From the NCBI RefSeq assembly GCF_020497125.1, contig NC_059072.1, positions 307,910,781-307,974,780 of the forward strand: a DNA stretch of 64,000 nucleotides, written 5' to 3'. The DNA comes from Mauremys mutica. Its lineage: Eukaryota; Chordata; Testudines; Geoemydidae. Below, in pieces: positions 35,165-46,194 of the stretch (the first letter of the stretch is position 1; the number at the start of each line of letters is the position of its first letter). A program made the translations under genes and the position numbers. The notes under the pieces are model-generated. The model worked only from the letters and a program-made list of their open reading frames with translations. It was not told the origin of the DNA and did no database searches.

Positions 35165-35362
35165 TATTGTATGTAGAGCCTGGGACCGTAACTAAAAATT
35201 GAACCCCATTGCACTAGGCATTGTACTTGCACATAGTAAGAGACAGTCTCTGCCCCCAAAGAGTTTATATCTAAAAGGTGGACAAGACATGAGGGAGACA
35301 GGAAGGATTATTATCTCAGTTTTACAATGGGGAGTTGAGGCACAGAGAGATTAAGTAATTTG
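35165..35362 (-). repeat. MIR-like SINE, antisense
   Basis: On the plus strand it reads GACAGTCTCTGCCCCCAAAG, then TTATCTCAGTTTTACAATGG and GAGGCACAGAGAGATTAAG, the reverse complement of the MIR core (CTCTGTGCCTC then CATTGTAAAACTGAG). Confidence 0.6.
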
Positions 35363-35654
35363 AGATGTATTTTCAGAATCCACTCTATTCTACAAATACC
35401 CCAACCAACTGCAATACTCTCTCCCCCCTGCCCCCAGATAATTATGGATTTTTTTTGCATAATTTTGAATACTGAAAAATGTGGGCCAAAAATTGAAATA
35501 TTTTTGGCTGAAATATTTTGTTTTTCGGGCATTTGGGTTTTTCATGGAAAATCAGAATTTTCCACTAAAAGCAGTCACTTTTCATGAAAAATTGTGTTTT
35601 ATCAAAATCCCCATCAAAAAACAATTGTGATGGAAAATTTTCACCCAGCCCTTC
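35363..35654. other. AT-rich inverted-repeat patch
   Basis: Contains GAAAATCAGAATTTTCC, CATGAAAAATTG and GATGGAAAATTTTCACC, the same style as 2110-2335 and 21613-21910. Probably an old AT-rich DNA element. Ends not found. Confidence 0.35.
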
Positions 35655-36400
35655 TAAAAAAGATTGCTGCCAAAGTCAGGACCAGAAATAATCTAATCAG
35701 CAAATTAGCCGGTTCGACATGGGGCACAGGCACACAGACACTTCATTCAGCAGCTCTGGCACTGTGCTATTCCCCAGTGGAATACTGTGCCCCTGCATGG
35801 TGGTGTTCACCTCACACTAAATTGGTTGATGTTGAATTGAGCTCGACCATGTGCATCACCACAGGCACACTGCACCCCACTTCTATTCCATGGCTACCAG
35901 TTCTGAGCCACAGAGTGCCTCCACTCATTCATTGCAGAGAGTCTACGGTCAGACTGGTGGAAAAGCTACATGCCACTCCAGGTCTTCCACTGTACACAAA
36001 CATCTTCAGTCACCCGAGAGCATGACTTATGTCAAGGCATCCATTGTGGTCTCAACTGCCAGATTGGAATCTGTCAGCAGCAATCCTATGGTGCGATGAG
36101 TGGTCGGCTAAAGACTTTGGAATGGTTTCCTTCTCACTGATCCAACTGTTCAACCATTGGGATTTGACTTGCCACATCTTTGGACTCCACTGAACAGGTT
36201 CCAAACCAACCAAGGAATATGTGCAGCCAATCTCTAGACGTCGAGTCTGTGAGACATCCCACTTTGTCAATGTGGTCACCATCAGTCAATGGTGCATGTT
36301 GTTGACGAGCATCAATTAGCCAGACTTCATGGTAGTCTTAGGGCCCTTCATTCTGCTGCTGAAGCTGCTGTCGGGTAGCTTGGCAAGCATTGCAAATGTT
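35655..36400 (+). pseudogene. Non-LTR retrotransposon ORF2 C-terminus, frameshifted
   Basis: The frame from about 35660 to 36025 reads as the region after the RT palm of a LINE: RNNLISKLAGSTWGTGTQTL, then YSPVEYCAPAWW, then WLPVLSHRVPP. After a frame change the tail is still readable at 36177-36390: WTPLNRFQTNQG, then CQCGHHQSMVHVV (a C-x-C-type knuckle), then GSLRALHSAAEAAVG, with stops. This order (KLAG..WG, EYC.P.W, LPVL, NRF.T.QG, C.CG..Q.M.H) is a known LINE C-terminal architecture different from the CR1 copies here. I am unsure of the clade. It is inactive. Confidence 0.65.
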
Positions 36401-39400
36401 TGAAGAAGAACCCCACCTTAATGTAAAGTATCTCTCTGAGCAATTCATTTTATGCTTTTGTATCCATCTCCCTGTACAGGTCACTGAATAGCTGTGGTCC
36501 CCCAACCTTTGTTCTGATACAATCCTTGGAAGCGCACTGTTACCAGCTCTTGTGATTTTCATCATGAATCTCACTATTTTTGGTGTTTTTCCTTACATGA
36601 CTCCAGGAGCTGGAGCTCTAGCTCAGTTTTCATTAAAAAATACAAAAAAAAGCTTCTGGCCCTCATGGTTGTGGAGAAAAAGATTGGAAATGTAAATCCA
36701 AAAGGCTGAAAAAAACCCCAAGGGAAATAAAGACTCTGGTTCTTTCAGTGCTTGGGTTTGGTAATACTGAGCACACCAGGTGTTGCGTGACTCAAGAAAA
36801 GCATTTAAGGCACTTCAGCTGCTAGACGTGGCACCTCATGCATCCTATGAGCTCTCTGGCAATGGTGTCTATCAGCATCTCCCAACTGCCCTGGAGCCTT
36901 CCTTCTGGAGACAGCTCCCATGCCACTGCCTCTGACCTGCTGCACCTGCTCACAAGCTGTTTCGATCTCTAGCCTAAGCCTGATCCTTTGGAGCAGGTGG
37001 GAGAAGAGTAGCAGATTCATCACATTGCCATTTGCTGACCTGTAACTGTTCAGCCACTTTTCTTTGCCCTGATCACATGCAGAGGTGGAAAGCCAATAGA
37101 ATGGGCATGAGGAAGCTGGGTAATAGGGAGCAGTCCATTTTGGACTATTGTCTTGAGTAGTTGTGTTACAGTGGGCAGGTGGTAAAAGCCCTGGACCAGG
37201 AGCCAGTTGCTTGGACACCTGTGTTGTCATCTCCTTAGGCGCCATTAAGTACTCATTAAATATTCCTCTCAGGACCTGTCAATCCGCAAGTCTTGATTCC
37301 TTCATCATAAATTCCTTGTCCTTCTGCCTGAATCTGTCCTGTCTTTGATAAGTAGTGCTGGCTTTCTCCTCCTTGAACCAGAACAGTGGGTCAGACTTCT
37401 GTTTTATTCCCTCTGAATACAGGAAAAAAAATCTTCCCTTGGTTTTTCTTTTCCTTTTCTTTTGTTTTTTTTCTTCCTTTTTGGTTTTGATTTGCCTTGT
37501 CTCAGGTTAGACGTTCCACCACTTTAGATCTTGTCCGCTTGCCCTCCTGCTGTTCTGGGAGACTTTTGGTCCAGTGTGGATCACCACAAGGAAAATGGAT
37601 GGGGTTAATAATCACAGCAAAAGTTCATTCATCCCCCTAAGAATGTGATAAAAGTGACAATTTCTGATCAGTTTTGAATACACCTTCCTGCAAGTCACTT
37701 TGTCCTGGGACTCTATGTGGTAGGGATATATAGACAGCCTTTTGTCACAAAACTAATAAGAATAAGGGTGTGTGGGGTAGGGAGATTCTGTGGGAATGGA
37801 AGCAGTGGAGGAAGAAGAGGGGCCAATGGGGCTGTGAGGTTCACTTTAACTGGACAAGCAGAGAGATTATTTATTGCAGACAGTCAGGAACCTGAAAGCC
37901 TCTGTTCACAGGGTCCACGTAAGACTAAGGAAGGCACTTCCTGTCAGAGCTGGGCAGAAAGGCTGATAAATTTGAACTAGAGCTATTCACCCAGATGCAA
38001 GCAGAGGATCAGCTCCATGAATAGACAAAGCTATATGAGCTTCCTGGGTGCAGGGAAATATGCATTTCCCCCAAATTTGATTATCGTGGTAGTAATGGTG
38101 TATACTGTCGGGTAGCATTTTAACTATCATGTCAACGAACCCTGTTCAGAGCAGATCTGAATGTCACTGAGTTTAAAATGATGGTGGATACTGACAGTTT
38201 GTCATGGCTGTAATTCAAAGTCAGGAGTTCCTGGTCCTCAGTCCCATGCACACACCTTTAAACCACACTTAGGACCACTATTGAAAATATGAATGAATTG
38301 AATAAAAAAAAATAGTCAAGAAAACAAAACATTTCTCCTCTATTGAAAAAAACAGTACTAGTGAAAACCTGTTTAGAGTATGATAGAGACTGAATGTATC
38401 AGGATATCTATGCCAAGTACTCGCTATCAAAATGTTTTCACAAATTCTAACACTTCAGAAGAATGTTTCAGAAGAAGCTAAGACCAGATGTTTCATGACA
38501 TAAATATAAACACCACAAAGGAACATGCTTATATATTTTTTTCTTCTTTCTCTTCTATTTGTGCTGAGAAGTATACCATCAAATAATGAAAAGGTTATGC
38601 CAGGGGTTTAGCAGAAAGCTTGCTGCTTCAAATAATGTCTACTAATAGAAACATAAATACAGCTTTAGAGTGACATGTCTCCAGGGGGCAGGGTGGGTGG
38701 CCCTAACGGCAAGAAGAGCTTCAGTAAATGGGGCATCTTTCAAAAGCAGTTATTTGGAAGACAACGTGCATTGTTTGTAAATTAATTCTGTAGCAGAAAA
38801 TTGGCTGAAAGGGCAAAACCCACAAAAATGCAGGGGGGGGAATGCTTTGCAGTGTTGTCCATATACTTTTGAACTACAATTAGCTTAATAGTTACAGTAG
38901 CATGAAGATTTGTGTGGGTGGAAAAGGAGGATGTAATATATTTTAAAAAATCTTAGCAGTTCTATGTGTTTTTTATCTTCAAAGGCCTTTAAAAACATGA
39001 GAGCACAAGTATGCATTTCTTGCACATCTAGGGAGCTCTCTGACTTCATTGGGAGTTTTGGGTGACCAAAGGATATGAGACTGGGAAAGGATATGCTCCA
39101 GAACATGAGATTAGCACATACTCTACACACAATGCATGCTGTATGTATTCCCTGTATGGATGCTTTTTTAAAACTAGCTATTGAATTAAATAAGAATTTA
39201 AGAAGGCAAGACTATTGCTCCATGGGGTTTAGATTCCAAGTGTTGCAATTGATCTGCTAGTAAATTTTGTTTTGGAACAGGCATATGTGTTAGAATTAAG
39301 CAAAAGTTACTTAACATGAATTAATATATTCACACTTTCTCAAAGACTACAGGAATGATCTCCATGATTAGAAATAACCTTGGGTTATGTGGACTTATGA

Positions 39401-41415
39401 ATGACTTTGTTTTGGGATTCTATGTTAACGTGTATTTTATATTATTTAAAGTTTGTTATATTTATAAACCCAGTCCCCAAGAAGGGGTATTTTTTGACCA
39501 GGAGAAAGCCTGAAGCAAAGTTTATTTGAACAGTTCAAGAGGGCAAACTGAGGCAGGCTGCCTGTAGCGTGATCATAGGCCCTGAGGCGGCACGTGGGAG
39601 GCAGCTGGCCCAGTTGCAGTGTCCATCATCATGTCTGAAAGTGGAATTGGGCACTTTATTAACAACTTATGAAATAAGCAGATGCACATAAAACTGAACT
39701 TACTCCTGAAATGGCCATTAAGCCAAGATCACTACCATACTGCTTATTATCCATATTAGAAGTGAGATAGCTTGAAAAACCTTAAGTGCTTGTCACAGCA
39801 TGATGCAGACCATCTGCCGCCCATTCACCATTTGTGATTATTCAGTACACCTAATGCTGAGGTTTTTAAAGTGTTTTTGGAGAGATAAGATTACCAATGA
39901 AAACGTTATAGACTATACATTTTACGTGGCTCCTGACAACTATCTCCTGTATATGTTCTACCTGTGTGTTTGTATCTGGGGTTCATATTAATCGAAGAGT
40001 GATAAATGTAGCACTTCCCTTCCATGCTGAGCTCAGTGGTCACTTGTTTGCAGAGTTGTTTCTAGCATATACCATGCTCTCTCTTGGAGTCTTTATTTTT
40101 GTCCTTTCTTGTTATTGTCCTTAGTCTAAAAATAAAAGTATTTAAGGACATGTTTTGCTGGCTTGTGTCTGTGTGGAAATGTAACCAAACACATATCATC
40201 TTAGAATTGTGACTTGGGAGAGAGCATACAGAATTATGGTTTCCATAATCTACATGATCAAGAGAAATAGGAAGATACAAGATTATTTCCAAATATTTTG
40301 GTGCCAAGCCTATTTGTTAACCTACACAAATCCCCTAACCCTACATTTTGGCCCACACTATTAAAAGCAGCAGATGGGTCAGGTTTCTCTGTAGACAGAG
40401 GCAAAAAGCCATAGCAGTAAGGAACAGCAATTGTCTTGGCAGGTCTGTAGTTAATTATATTTTTCCATCTTCTCTGAATGTGGATGCCTGCATGGCATTT
40501 CTGTTGTTGAGTTGGGGGTATTGTTATTAAAGAGTCAAGAAGTAAGTTAGAAAAATTACTTTTATCCTCCATACAAATAGTGGATCTGGGGTGTTTTTTG
40601 AGCTCCAGAGACAGCTCAGACCACTTCATTTACTAAAACTCTCTAGCAAGGAGTTAAACAATCATCACATTAGAAAAAACTGTAACTAGCTAATCAATCA
40701 CCCTGAGGCTTTGACACTGTAACCTAGCAACTTCTGGGAACCGATTAACCCTTTCATGGGTGAGAGATACACCGCATCTATGAGATAGTCACAAGAAGGC
40801 AAATATTAATTAACTAATTAATTAGTACTAATTATTAGCATTTCTATAGAGCCAGAAGGATACACAGCACTTTAAAATAAAGTGTGCCAAACAATGATGT
40901 CCTAAAGAGCTTCCAGTTTTAATGATGACATCTGCTAATGCCATGATACACCAAAGCTCTAGGTTATTATTAGCATGCCAGGTGTACCTCAACTTGGAGG
41001 GAAGTGCTGAAGGTGCTTCAGATTCTAGGCCCTACAGGCACTAGCCTTGTGGGTCTGAATAAGGAGTTGCACAAATGGCTAACTGAAGGGATGTTTTACT
41101 AGGATTGGCAGAAAGGGAAGGTGACAGATACATTTACTTTAGTAGCTTAAATAGTTGGGATTTAAGACAACCCTAACAGTTCATATTTGGGCCCTTGTGA
41201 GAGGCAGTCCGTTAGCATTAGGGTTCTTCAGTGGCTAGTGTCCTGAGGGCTGATGCTGACAGTTGTGAAACACACATGAGCAAAGCTGTTGATCTTTCAT
41301 TCCTTTTCTGAGTTCCAGTTTGTTCCTCTGCCACAGAGGATAACCAGGATCAGAGCAAAGTCTTAACTTCTTGTTTGTCAGAAGCTGGGTGCACATCCCC
41401 ATGATATGCTTAAAT
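36401..41415. other. 5-kb gene-free stretch
   Basis: No recognisable gene or bounded repeat. A 146-codon minus-strand frame (36805-37245) is noted but unsupported. 40820-40910 has a faint antisense SINE-like passage (CACAGCACTTTAAAATAAAG). Confidence 0.4.
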
Positions 41416-42294
41416 TAGCACAGGGAGCAGGGGTTATCAGCACTTTAATTATGATTTCACTGTTGAGAATCATAAGACCAGCTGTTTTCTTGAAGAACAA
41501 AAGAGATGAAAACAAGAGACCAACAACCCTTTCATTAATGATTGAAAAGTTAATTTGGTGCTACCTTAAATGGAGTTACCCACACAGTTCACACTGCTAG
41601 ATTAAAAGAACAAAAACAGTTTATTTAACTACAAAGAGATAGATTTTAAGTGAGTACAAGTATAGGCATTAAAGTCAGAAATAGTTACAAGAGAAATAAA
41701 GATAAAACGCTTCCTGATACTGAAACTTTACAAACTAGGCTTAGTTCAAGGTAAAATTATTACCACATGCTCCCAACAGCATTACTAACTAATCTTCAGG
41801 TCAGGATCCTTCCCAAAGTCATAGAGCTGGATTCTTTTGTCTTCTTAGGTTCAAGAGAGATGAATAGGGAGAGAGAACTTTGGGTGTTTGCCCCTCACTT
41901 TTATAGTCCTGTCACCCTCCTTAAGTTCTTTTCAGCAGAGAACAAAGATACATTGAGTTGGGGGAGAGGTTTCCTGCTGTTCCTTCTCTCCCCTCTGTTT
42001 GCTGAGATGCAGATTTTCTTTGTCTTCTTCCTCTTCTTGTCTGAGGACTCTGTTTGCAGCTTATATGCAAATGAGGTAAACACAAATCTCTTTGCTTAAG
42101 TCTTGTTTGACCAGTTTTATCTAATCGGGGCTATGTGAGTTTGAACATGTGCCTTTAACCTCATACAGGCGGGATTTCATACCTTTACACACACTGTCTG
42201 TGGCTACATATATTATTAACCACTGAATTATTAGTTTTCAAATGATGCCTCACAAGGAATAATTTGTAGAAAGATTATTACAATAGTGTGTAAT
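41416..42294. other. Probable old retroelement sequence, class unclear
   Basis: Contains AACAGTTTATTTAACTACAA, AGATTTTAAGTGAGTACAAG, TTTTATAGTCCTGTCACCC and TATATGCAAATGAGG, which together look like antisense LTR or other interspersed repeat DNA. I recognise the style and not the family. No coding frame is supported. Confidence 0.3.
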
Positions 42295-42479
42295 ATGTGT
42301 AACCCTTCTGCCCCTCTGAGTTGGCAGCAACAAGGGCTGGGTTCAGTATCCAGGGGTTCCGTTTCAATAACACAATGCAAAACCGGCTCGAGCCCCCACC
42401 CAGTGACCTGGGACAATTACATACCACCCCCCCGGGCGCCTCTAGGAGGGAATACTTCCCCTCTCGCAAGCACGGAGTC
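42295..42479. repeat. Left part of an older repeat split by Harbinger copy 1
   Basis: Runs from TGTAACCCTTCTGCC up to the Harbinger insertion point. The continuation is 47165-48240, beginning GTGTAGCAAAATCC and soon followed by TTTTAATAAAGG (AATAAA). TG at the start and an AATAAA in the body suggest an LTR, but no second LTR or internal region was found. The transposon target duplication TGA joins the halves. Confidence 0.35.
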
Positions 42480-42499
42480 TGAGGGCTTGTCTACACTAC

Positions 42500-42660
42500 A
42501 GGACTATTTCGAATCTACTTAAGTCGAATTTGTGGATTCGACCTTATGAAGTCGAATTTGTGTATCCATACTAAATACACAAATTCGAACTTCTGAGTCC
42601 ACATTCACGGGGCCAGCTTCGACTTTGGAAGCGGTGCACTGTGGGAAGCTATCCCACAGT
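42500..42660. promoter_or_regulatory. Left subterminal region: TCGAA cluster and inverted box
   Basis: TCGAA/TTCGA occurs about six times between 42508 and 42623 (ATTTCGAAT, AGTCGAATT, ATTCGACC, AGTCGAATT, ATTCGAAC, CTTCGACT). At 42638-42660 there is a 9-bp-arm palindrome ACTGTGGGA...TCCCACAGT. AGCTATCCCACAGT (42647-42660) reappears inverted at the other end (46933-46946). Such subterminal motifs are where Harbinger Myb-like proteins and transposases are expected to bind. That role is inferred. Confidence 0.6.
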
Positions 42661-42842
42661 TCCCGCACTCCCCGCTGCCCATTGGAATTGTGGGATTTCC
42701 CCCCAATGCATGCTGGGGGAAAAAATGTGTCGTCATTGAACCGTCAATCCCGCCCTCCCTGTCTTCCTTGAAAGCGCCGGCGGGAAATCTGTTCGCGCCC
42801 TTGTCTGGTCGGTTACAGCGCGGACGCCACAGCACTGCGAGC

Positions 42843-44114
42843 ATGGAGCCCGCTGCGATCATCGCTGCACTTATGGCCGTTGTCAACTCCTCGCACGTTA
42901 TCGTCCACCTCTTCCACAGTCAGATGCTGAGAAACCGGGCGAGGAGGCTCCGGCAGCACGGTGAGGAGAGTGGCGCAGACCTCTCAGAAAGCAGGGTACG
43001 CCGGGCAGTGGAGATCATGGTGGCAATGGGTCAAGTTCATGGTGTGGAACGGCGATTCTGGGCCCGGGAAACAAGCACAGACTGGTGGGACCGCATAGTG
43101 CTGCAGGTCTGGGATGACACAGAGTGGCTGCGAAACTTCAGGATGCGTAAGGGCACTTTCCTTGAACTGTGTGACTTGCTGTCCCCTGCCCTGAAGCGCC
43201 AGGACACAAGGATGCGAGCAGCCCTGAGTGTGCAGAAGCGAGTGGCCATAGCCCTCTGGAAACTTGCCACGCCAGACAGCTACCGGTCAGTAGCGAACCA
43301 CTTTGGCGTGGGCAAATCTACCGTGGGGATTGCTGTCATTCAAGTAGCCCACGCAATCGTTGAGCAACTGTTCTCAAAGGTAGTGACTCTCGGAAATGTC
43401 CAGGTCATCATAGATGGCTTCGCCGCGATGGGATTCCCAAACTGCGGTGGGGCTATAGATGGGACTCACATCCCTATCCTGGCACCAGCCCACCAGGCCA
43501 GCGAGTACATTAACCGAAAGGGCTACTTTTCAATGGTGCTGCAAGCTGTGGTGGACCATAGGGGACGTTTTACCAACATCAACGTCGGGTGGGCGGGCAA
43601 GGTTCATGACGCGCGTGTGTTCAGGAACTCTGGTCTGTTTAGACGCCTCCAGGCAGGCACTTTCTTCCCGGACCACAAAATAACGGTTGGGGATGTGCAG
43701 ATGCCTACAGTGATCCTCGGGGACCCGGCCTACCCGCTAATGCCCTGGCTCATGAAGCCCTATACAGGCGCCTTGGACAGAGACAAGGAACTCTTCAACT
43801 ACCGGCTGAGCAAGTGCAGAATGGTGGTGGAGTGTGCTTTCGGACGTCTCAAGGGGAGATGGCGGACCTTACTGACTCGCTCGGACATCAGCGAAAAGAA
43901 TATCCCCGTAGTGATTGCTGCTTGCTGTGTGCTCCACAATCTCTGTGAGAGCAAGGGCGAGACCTTTTTGGCCGCTTGGGAGGTTGAGGCAAATCGCCTG
44001 GCTGCTGTTTACGATCAGCCAGACACCCGTGCTGAGAGAATATCCCAGCGGGAAGCGATATGCATCAGGGAGGCTTTGAAAGCGAGTTTCCTCGCAGAGC
44101 AGGGTAACCTGTGA
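42843..44114 (+). CDS. HARBI1-like PIF/Harbinger DDE transposase, copy 1
   Basis: Predicted 423-residue transposase that would cut and paste the element, normally together with its Myb-like partner. An HTH-like region at about 146-168 (SVANHFGVGKSTV) is followed by the RNase-H-fold DDE core: D206 in GAIDGTHIPI, D256 in GKVHDARVF and E330 in VVECAFGRLKGRW, with GDPAYPL at 293-299 between the last two. This spacing and these motifs match the HARBI1/PIF family. The start chosen is the ATG of MEPAAIIAAL, conserved in copy 2. The frame is open upstream to 42690 but without an ATG. No stop or frameshift is present. About 90 % identical to the copy 2 protein by hand count. An AATAAA lies 95 bases downstream. 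The nearest element gene, the Myb-like one, converges on it. Confidence 0.94.
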   Translation: MEPAAIIAALMAVVNSSHVIVHLFHSQMLRNRARRLRQHGEESGADLSESRVRRAVEIMVAMGQVHGVERRFWARETSTDWWDRIVLQVWDDTEWLRNFRMRKGTFLELCDLLSPALKRQDTRMRAALSVQKRVAIALWKLATPDSYRSVANHFGVGKSTVGIAVIQVAHAIVEQLFSKVVTLGNVQVIIDGFAAMGFPNCGGAIDGTHIPILAPAHQASEYINRKGYFSMVLQAVVDHRGRFTNINVGWAGKVHDARVFRNSGLFRRLQAGTFFPDHKITVGDVQMPTVILGDPAYPLMPWLMKPYTGALDRDKELFNYRLSKCRMVVECAFGRLKGRWRTLLTRSDISEKNIPVVIAACCVLHNLCESKGETFLAAWEVEANRLAAVYDQPDTRAERISQREAICIREALKASFLAEQGNL

Positions 44115-44209
44115 CTGTCCACTTGATTTTAAGAGAGCCTGATCATAAACCAAGTTTCCCCCAGTTCCGAAGGACGTTTTAAAACTAAGGACATGTTTTA
44201 GTAATTAAT

Positions 44210-44215
44210 AATAAA
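44210..44215 (+). terminator. Poly(A) signal of transposase, copy 1
   Basis: AATAAA 95 bases after the transposase stop codon. Confidence 0.6.
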
Positions 44216-44752
44216 TATTTCGTTGACTTTGCATTTCTCTTTCTTCGTTGAAACATGGAAGCACTCCGTGCTGGTTAAGGTGTGCACTGATGGGTGGGTT
44301 TGCAGGAAGGGGCGAGGGGTGCCGTCTTTGGATAGGGGTTAACATGACGGCTGTGGGTTTGGGCGTTGGAAGGGGTGAGGGGTGTGGGGGAAGGGTGAGT
44401 ATCTGCCCCTGGATGAGGTCTCTTTTTGGGGCTCAGGGCACCGGGGAGGATCGTGACTACGGTCCAAGAGCATGTGAAGGGAAGCCTGCCTTTACATTCT
44501 GGGATGTCAGGCACCAGGACCCTGCACAAGCATACACATCAAGGAAAGACCCGGGGCAGCATACACCACACAGACTGTCCCTGGTGCCTAGTGACTGCAG
44601 TCTGTGTGTGCCCTGCAGTTGACCCTGCAGCCAAGTCTGTAGCATGGCACTGTGGGCTATGCAGTGAAATTACACCCCCCCCCCCTACAGAACAACAGAA
44701 AGTCTTCTGACACCAGAAACATGACGGAAACAGTCAGTAACACAAAACCGCT

Positions 44753-44758
44753 TTTAAT
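44753..44758 (-). terminator. Probable poly(A) signal of Myb gene, copy 1
   Basis: ATTAAA on the minus strand, about 160 bases beyond the predicted stop at 44919. Confidence 0.45.
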
Positions 44759-44918
44759 AATGTAGTACACAGTGGGGGGTTTAAACTTGGAGTTGGGACT
44801 GGTTGATGCTTTAAGGAAAGAGCTTGTACAAATTTACAGCGCGACAGTTGTCTCGAACATTATCGGTGTGCTGCGGTGCAGGGACAGTTCTCACGGCCCC
44901 TACCGCCCCTCCGTCTTG

Positions 44919-45295
44919 TCACTTTGGGTGAGGGGGGGACAGGACTTCTTGGCGTTGGAGGGCGGTTGCAGATGCACTGCAGGGGGCTCTCTCCTCCTGA
45001 CTGCGGTCTTGCAGAACATCTACAAGGCGCCGGAGCGTGTCCGTTTGCTCCCTCATTAGACCAAGCAGCGTTTGAGTCGCCTGCTGGTCTTCCTGCCGCC
45101 ACCTATCCTCCCGTTCCATGTGTGTGCGATGCTGCTGACACAGGCTCTCCCTCGACTGTCTCTGCTCTGCCGCCTCCGCTCTGGAGCTGGCCATCAGTTC
45201 CTGGAACATGTCGTCCCTTGTCTTTTTCTTTCGGCGTCTAATCTGAGCCAGCCTCTGCGAGGGGGATGGCGGGGCAGTCCGGGAAGGACCCGAAG
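44919..45295 (-). CDS. Myb/SANT-like gene, exon 2, copy 1 (C-terminal frameshift)
   Basis: The acceptor is TCACACAG directly before 45295. The exon continues the phase left by exon 1 (one base carried over), giving ASGPSRTAPPSPS, then a basic cluster IRRRKKKTRDDM that looks like a nuclear localisation signal. A Q/E/R-rich, probably coiled-coil stretch (EDRWRQEDQQATQ, REQTDTLRRLVDVL) follows. Compared with copy 2, one C is missing from the C run at 44982-44986, so the last ~50 residues are replaced by about 20 unrelated ones before a stop. Predicted spliced protein: 317 residues. Residue 222 falls at the same codon distance from the acceptor in both copies, which supports the splice model. Confidence 0.8.
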
Positions 45296-45680
45296 CTGTG
45301 TGATGCGAAAAAGTAGGTGATTTCCTTGAACAAATACATGTTTTCCAACAGTAAACACAGTCTAGTCAGTTTCAGTTAAGAAGACCAAACAGGGAACCAA
45401 GTCTCAGGAGATCTCGGAACTAGTCCGAGATTTCGGAATACGCTCTCATTGGCGGCGCGATTGCACTGGATAGTGCACAAGCGAGGAGAGACAGCTGCAT
45501 CCCTCTTGCACAAAGTCCTGGTAAGCCTTACAGTACAGAGTGCTTATCAGTCACTGCTTAGCTGTGCTCTCCTGCTGGAGGCAATGTGCAAAGCAGAAAA
45601 GATGAGCGTTATGCGGCACCTCCCGCCAGTGAACGGGAAAGACCCCTGTATGCGTTTCCTCTGTGGCCTGCAACACGTGG

Positions 45681-45754
45681 CTGTTAAGCGAGGGTCATTC
45701 TTATGCAAAGTAAAACTCTGTTAAGCGAGGGTCATTCTTATGCAAAGTAAAAGT
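45681..45754. repeat. 37-bp tandem duplication
   Basis: CTGTTAAGCGAGGGTCATTC and the following 17 bases occur twice head to tail (45681-45717 and 45718-45754). Copy 2 has only one, so this arose in copy 1 or its lineage. Confidence 0.9.
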
Positions 45755-45797
45755 CTACCATGCACAATAGTAACAGTACACTAATTCCACTAATTAG

Positions 45798-46100
45798 ATG
45801 CAGCACTTCCACAACGACATCACCCTGAGGCGTGTCAGGCGCACACAGAGAGAGCGGATGCTAACAGAAGCCCTGCACAGACCAGGACCATACGCTGCCA
45901 TGCTCGTCGAGGCGATGGTCCCCCTGTACCTGAGGATGGCCTGGCGCGGAAGAGTGTGCTTCAACGGAGCACCCAATAAAGCACCTCTCCCAAGAAACCT
46001 CTTGCTGAGGCTTTTCCAGCTGCTCTCTGAGAGCTTTTTTGAACTATCCCCAGAGGACTATTGCTCCATTGCTGTTTGTGTAGACCTGCTGTTTGTCTAG
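45798..46100 (+). CDS. Conserved third ORF of Harbinger, copy 1 (unknown function)
   Basis: Codes for 100 residues and lies wholly inside the intron of the Myb-like gene, on the opposite strand. The protein starts MQHFHNDITLRRVRR and has a basic N-terminal third. A conserved centre follows (LHRPGPYAAMLVEAM, RMAWRGRVCF, GAPNKAP), then a helical LPRNLLLRLFQLLSESF segment and an acidic end. Copy 2 has an ORF of exactly 100 residues, about 77 % identical, with no indels. By my hand count about half of the changed codons are synonymous and most replacements are conservative (D/E, V/I, L/I, Q/E, Y/F), as expected under purifying selection. A TAG precedes the ATG in frame in both copies, and AATAAA follows 65 bases after the stop. 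I do not recognise the family. A distant BEN-domain-like helical fold is only a guess. Confidence 0.65.
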   Translation: MQHFHNDITLRRVRRTQRERMLTEALHRPGPYAAMLVEAMVPLYLRMAWRGRVCFNGAPNKAPLPRNLLLRLFQLLSESFFELSPEDYCSIAVCVDLLFV

Positions 46101-46164
46101 TTTCATATTTAAAAATTGTTATATAGTATTTCTATTTTTTATATATATCCCTGTTTCTTAAAAA

Positions 46165-46170
46165 AATAAA
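46165..46170 (+). terminator. Poly(A) signal of third ORF, copy 1
   Basis: AATAAA 65 bases after the third-ORF stop and before the Myb exon 1 splice donor (46194 on the other strand). The equivalent signal exists in copy 2. Confidence 0.55.
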
Positions 46171-46194
46171 TGTATCCCTGTTTGTAGCACTTAC

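Noticed and set aside
36805..37245. 146-codon minus-strand frame with QR-rich stretch
   Set aside because: Some resemblance to N-terminal parts of transposon proteins, but no motif strong enough and no second copy.
42690..42842. N-terminal extension of transposase copy 1 upstream of 42843
   Set aside because: Open but begins without ATG and runs into the subterminal region. The first ATG shared with copy 2 is at 42843.
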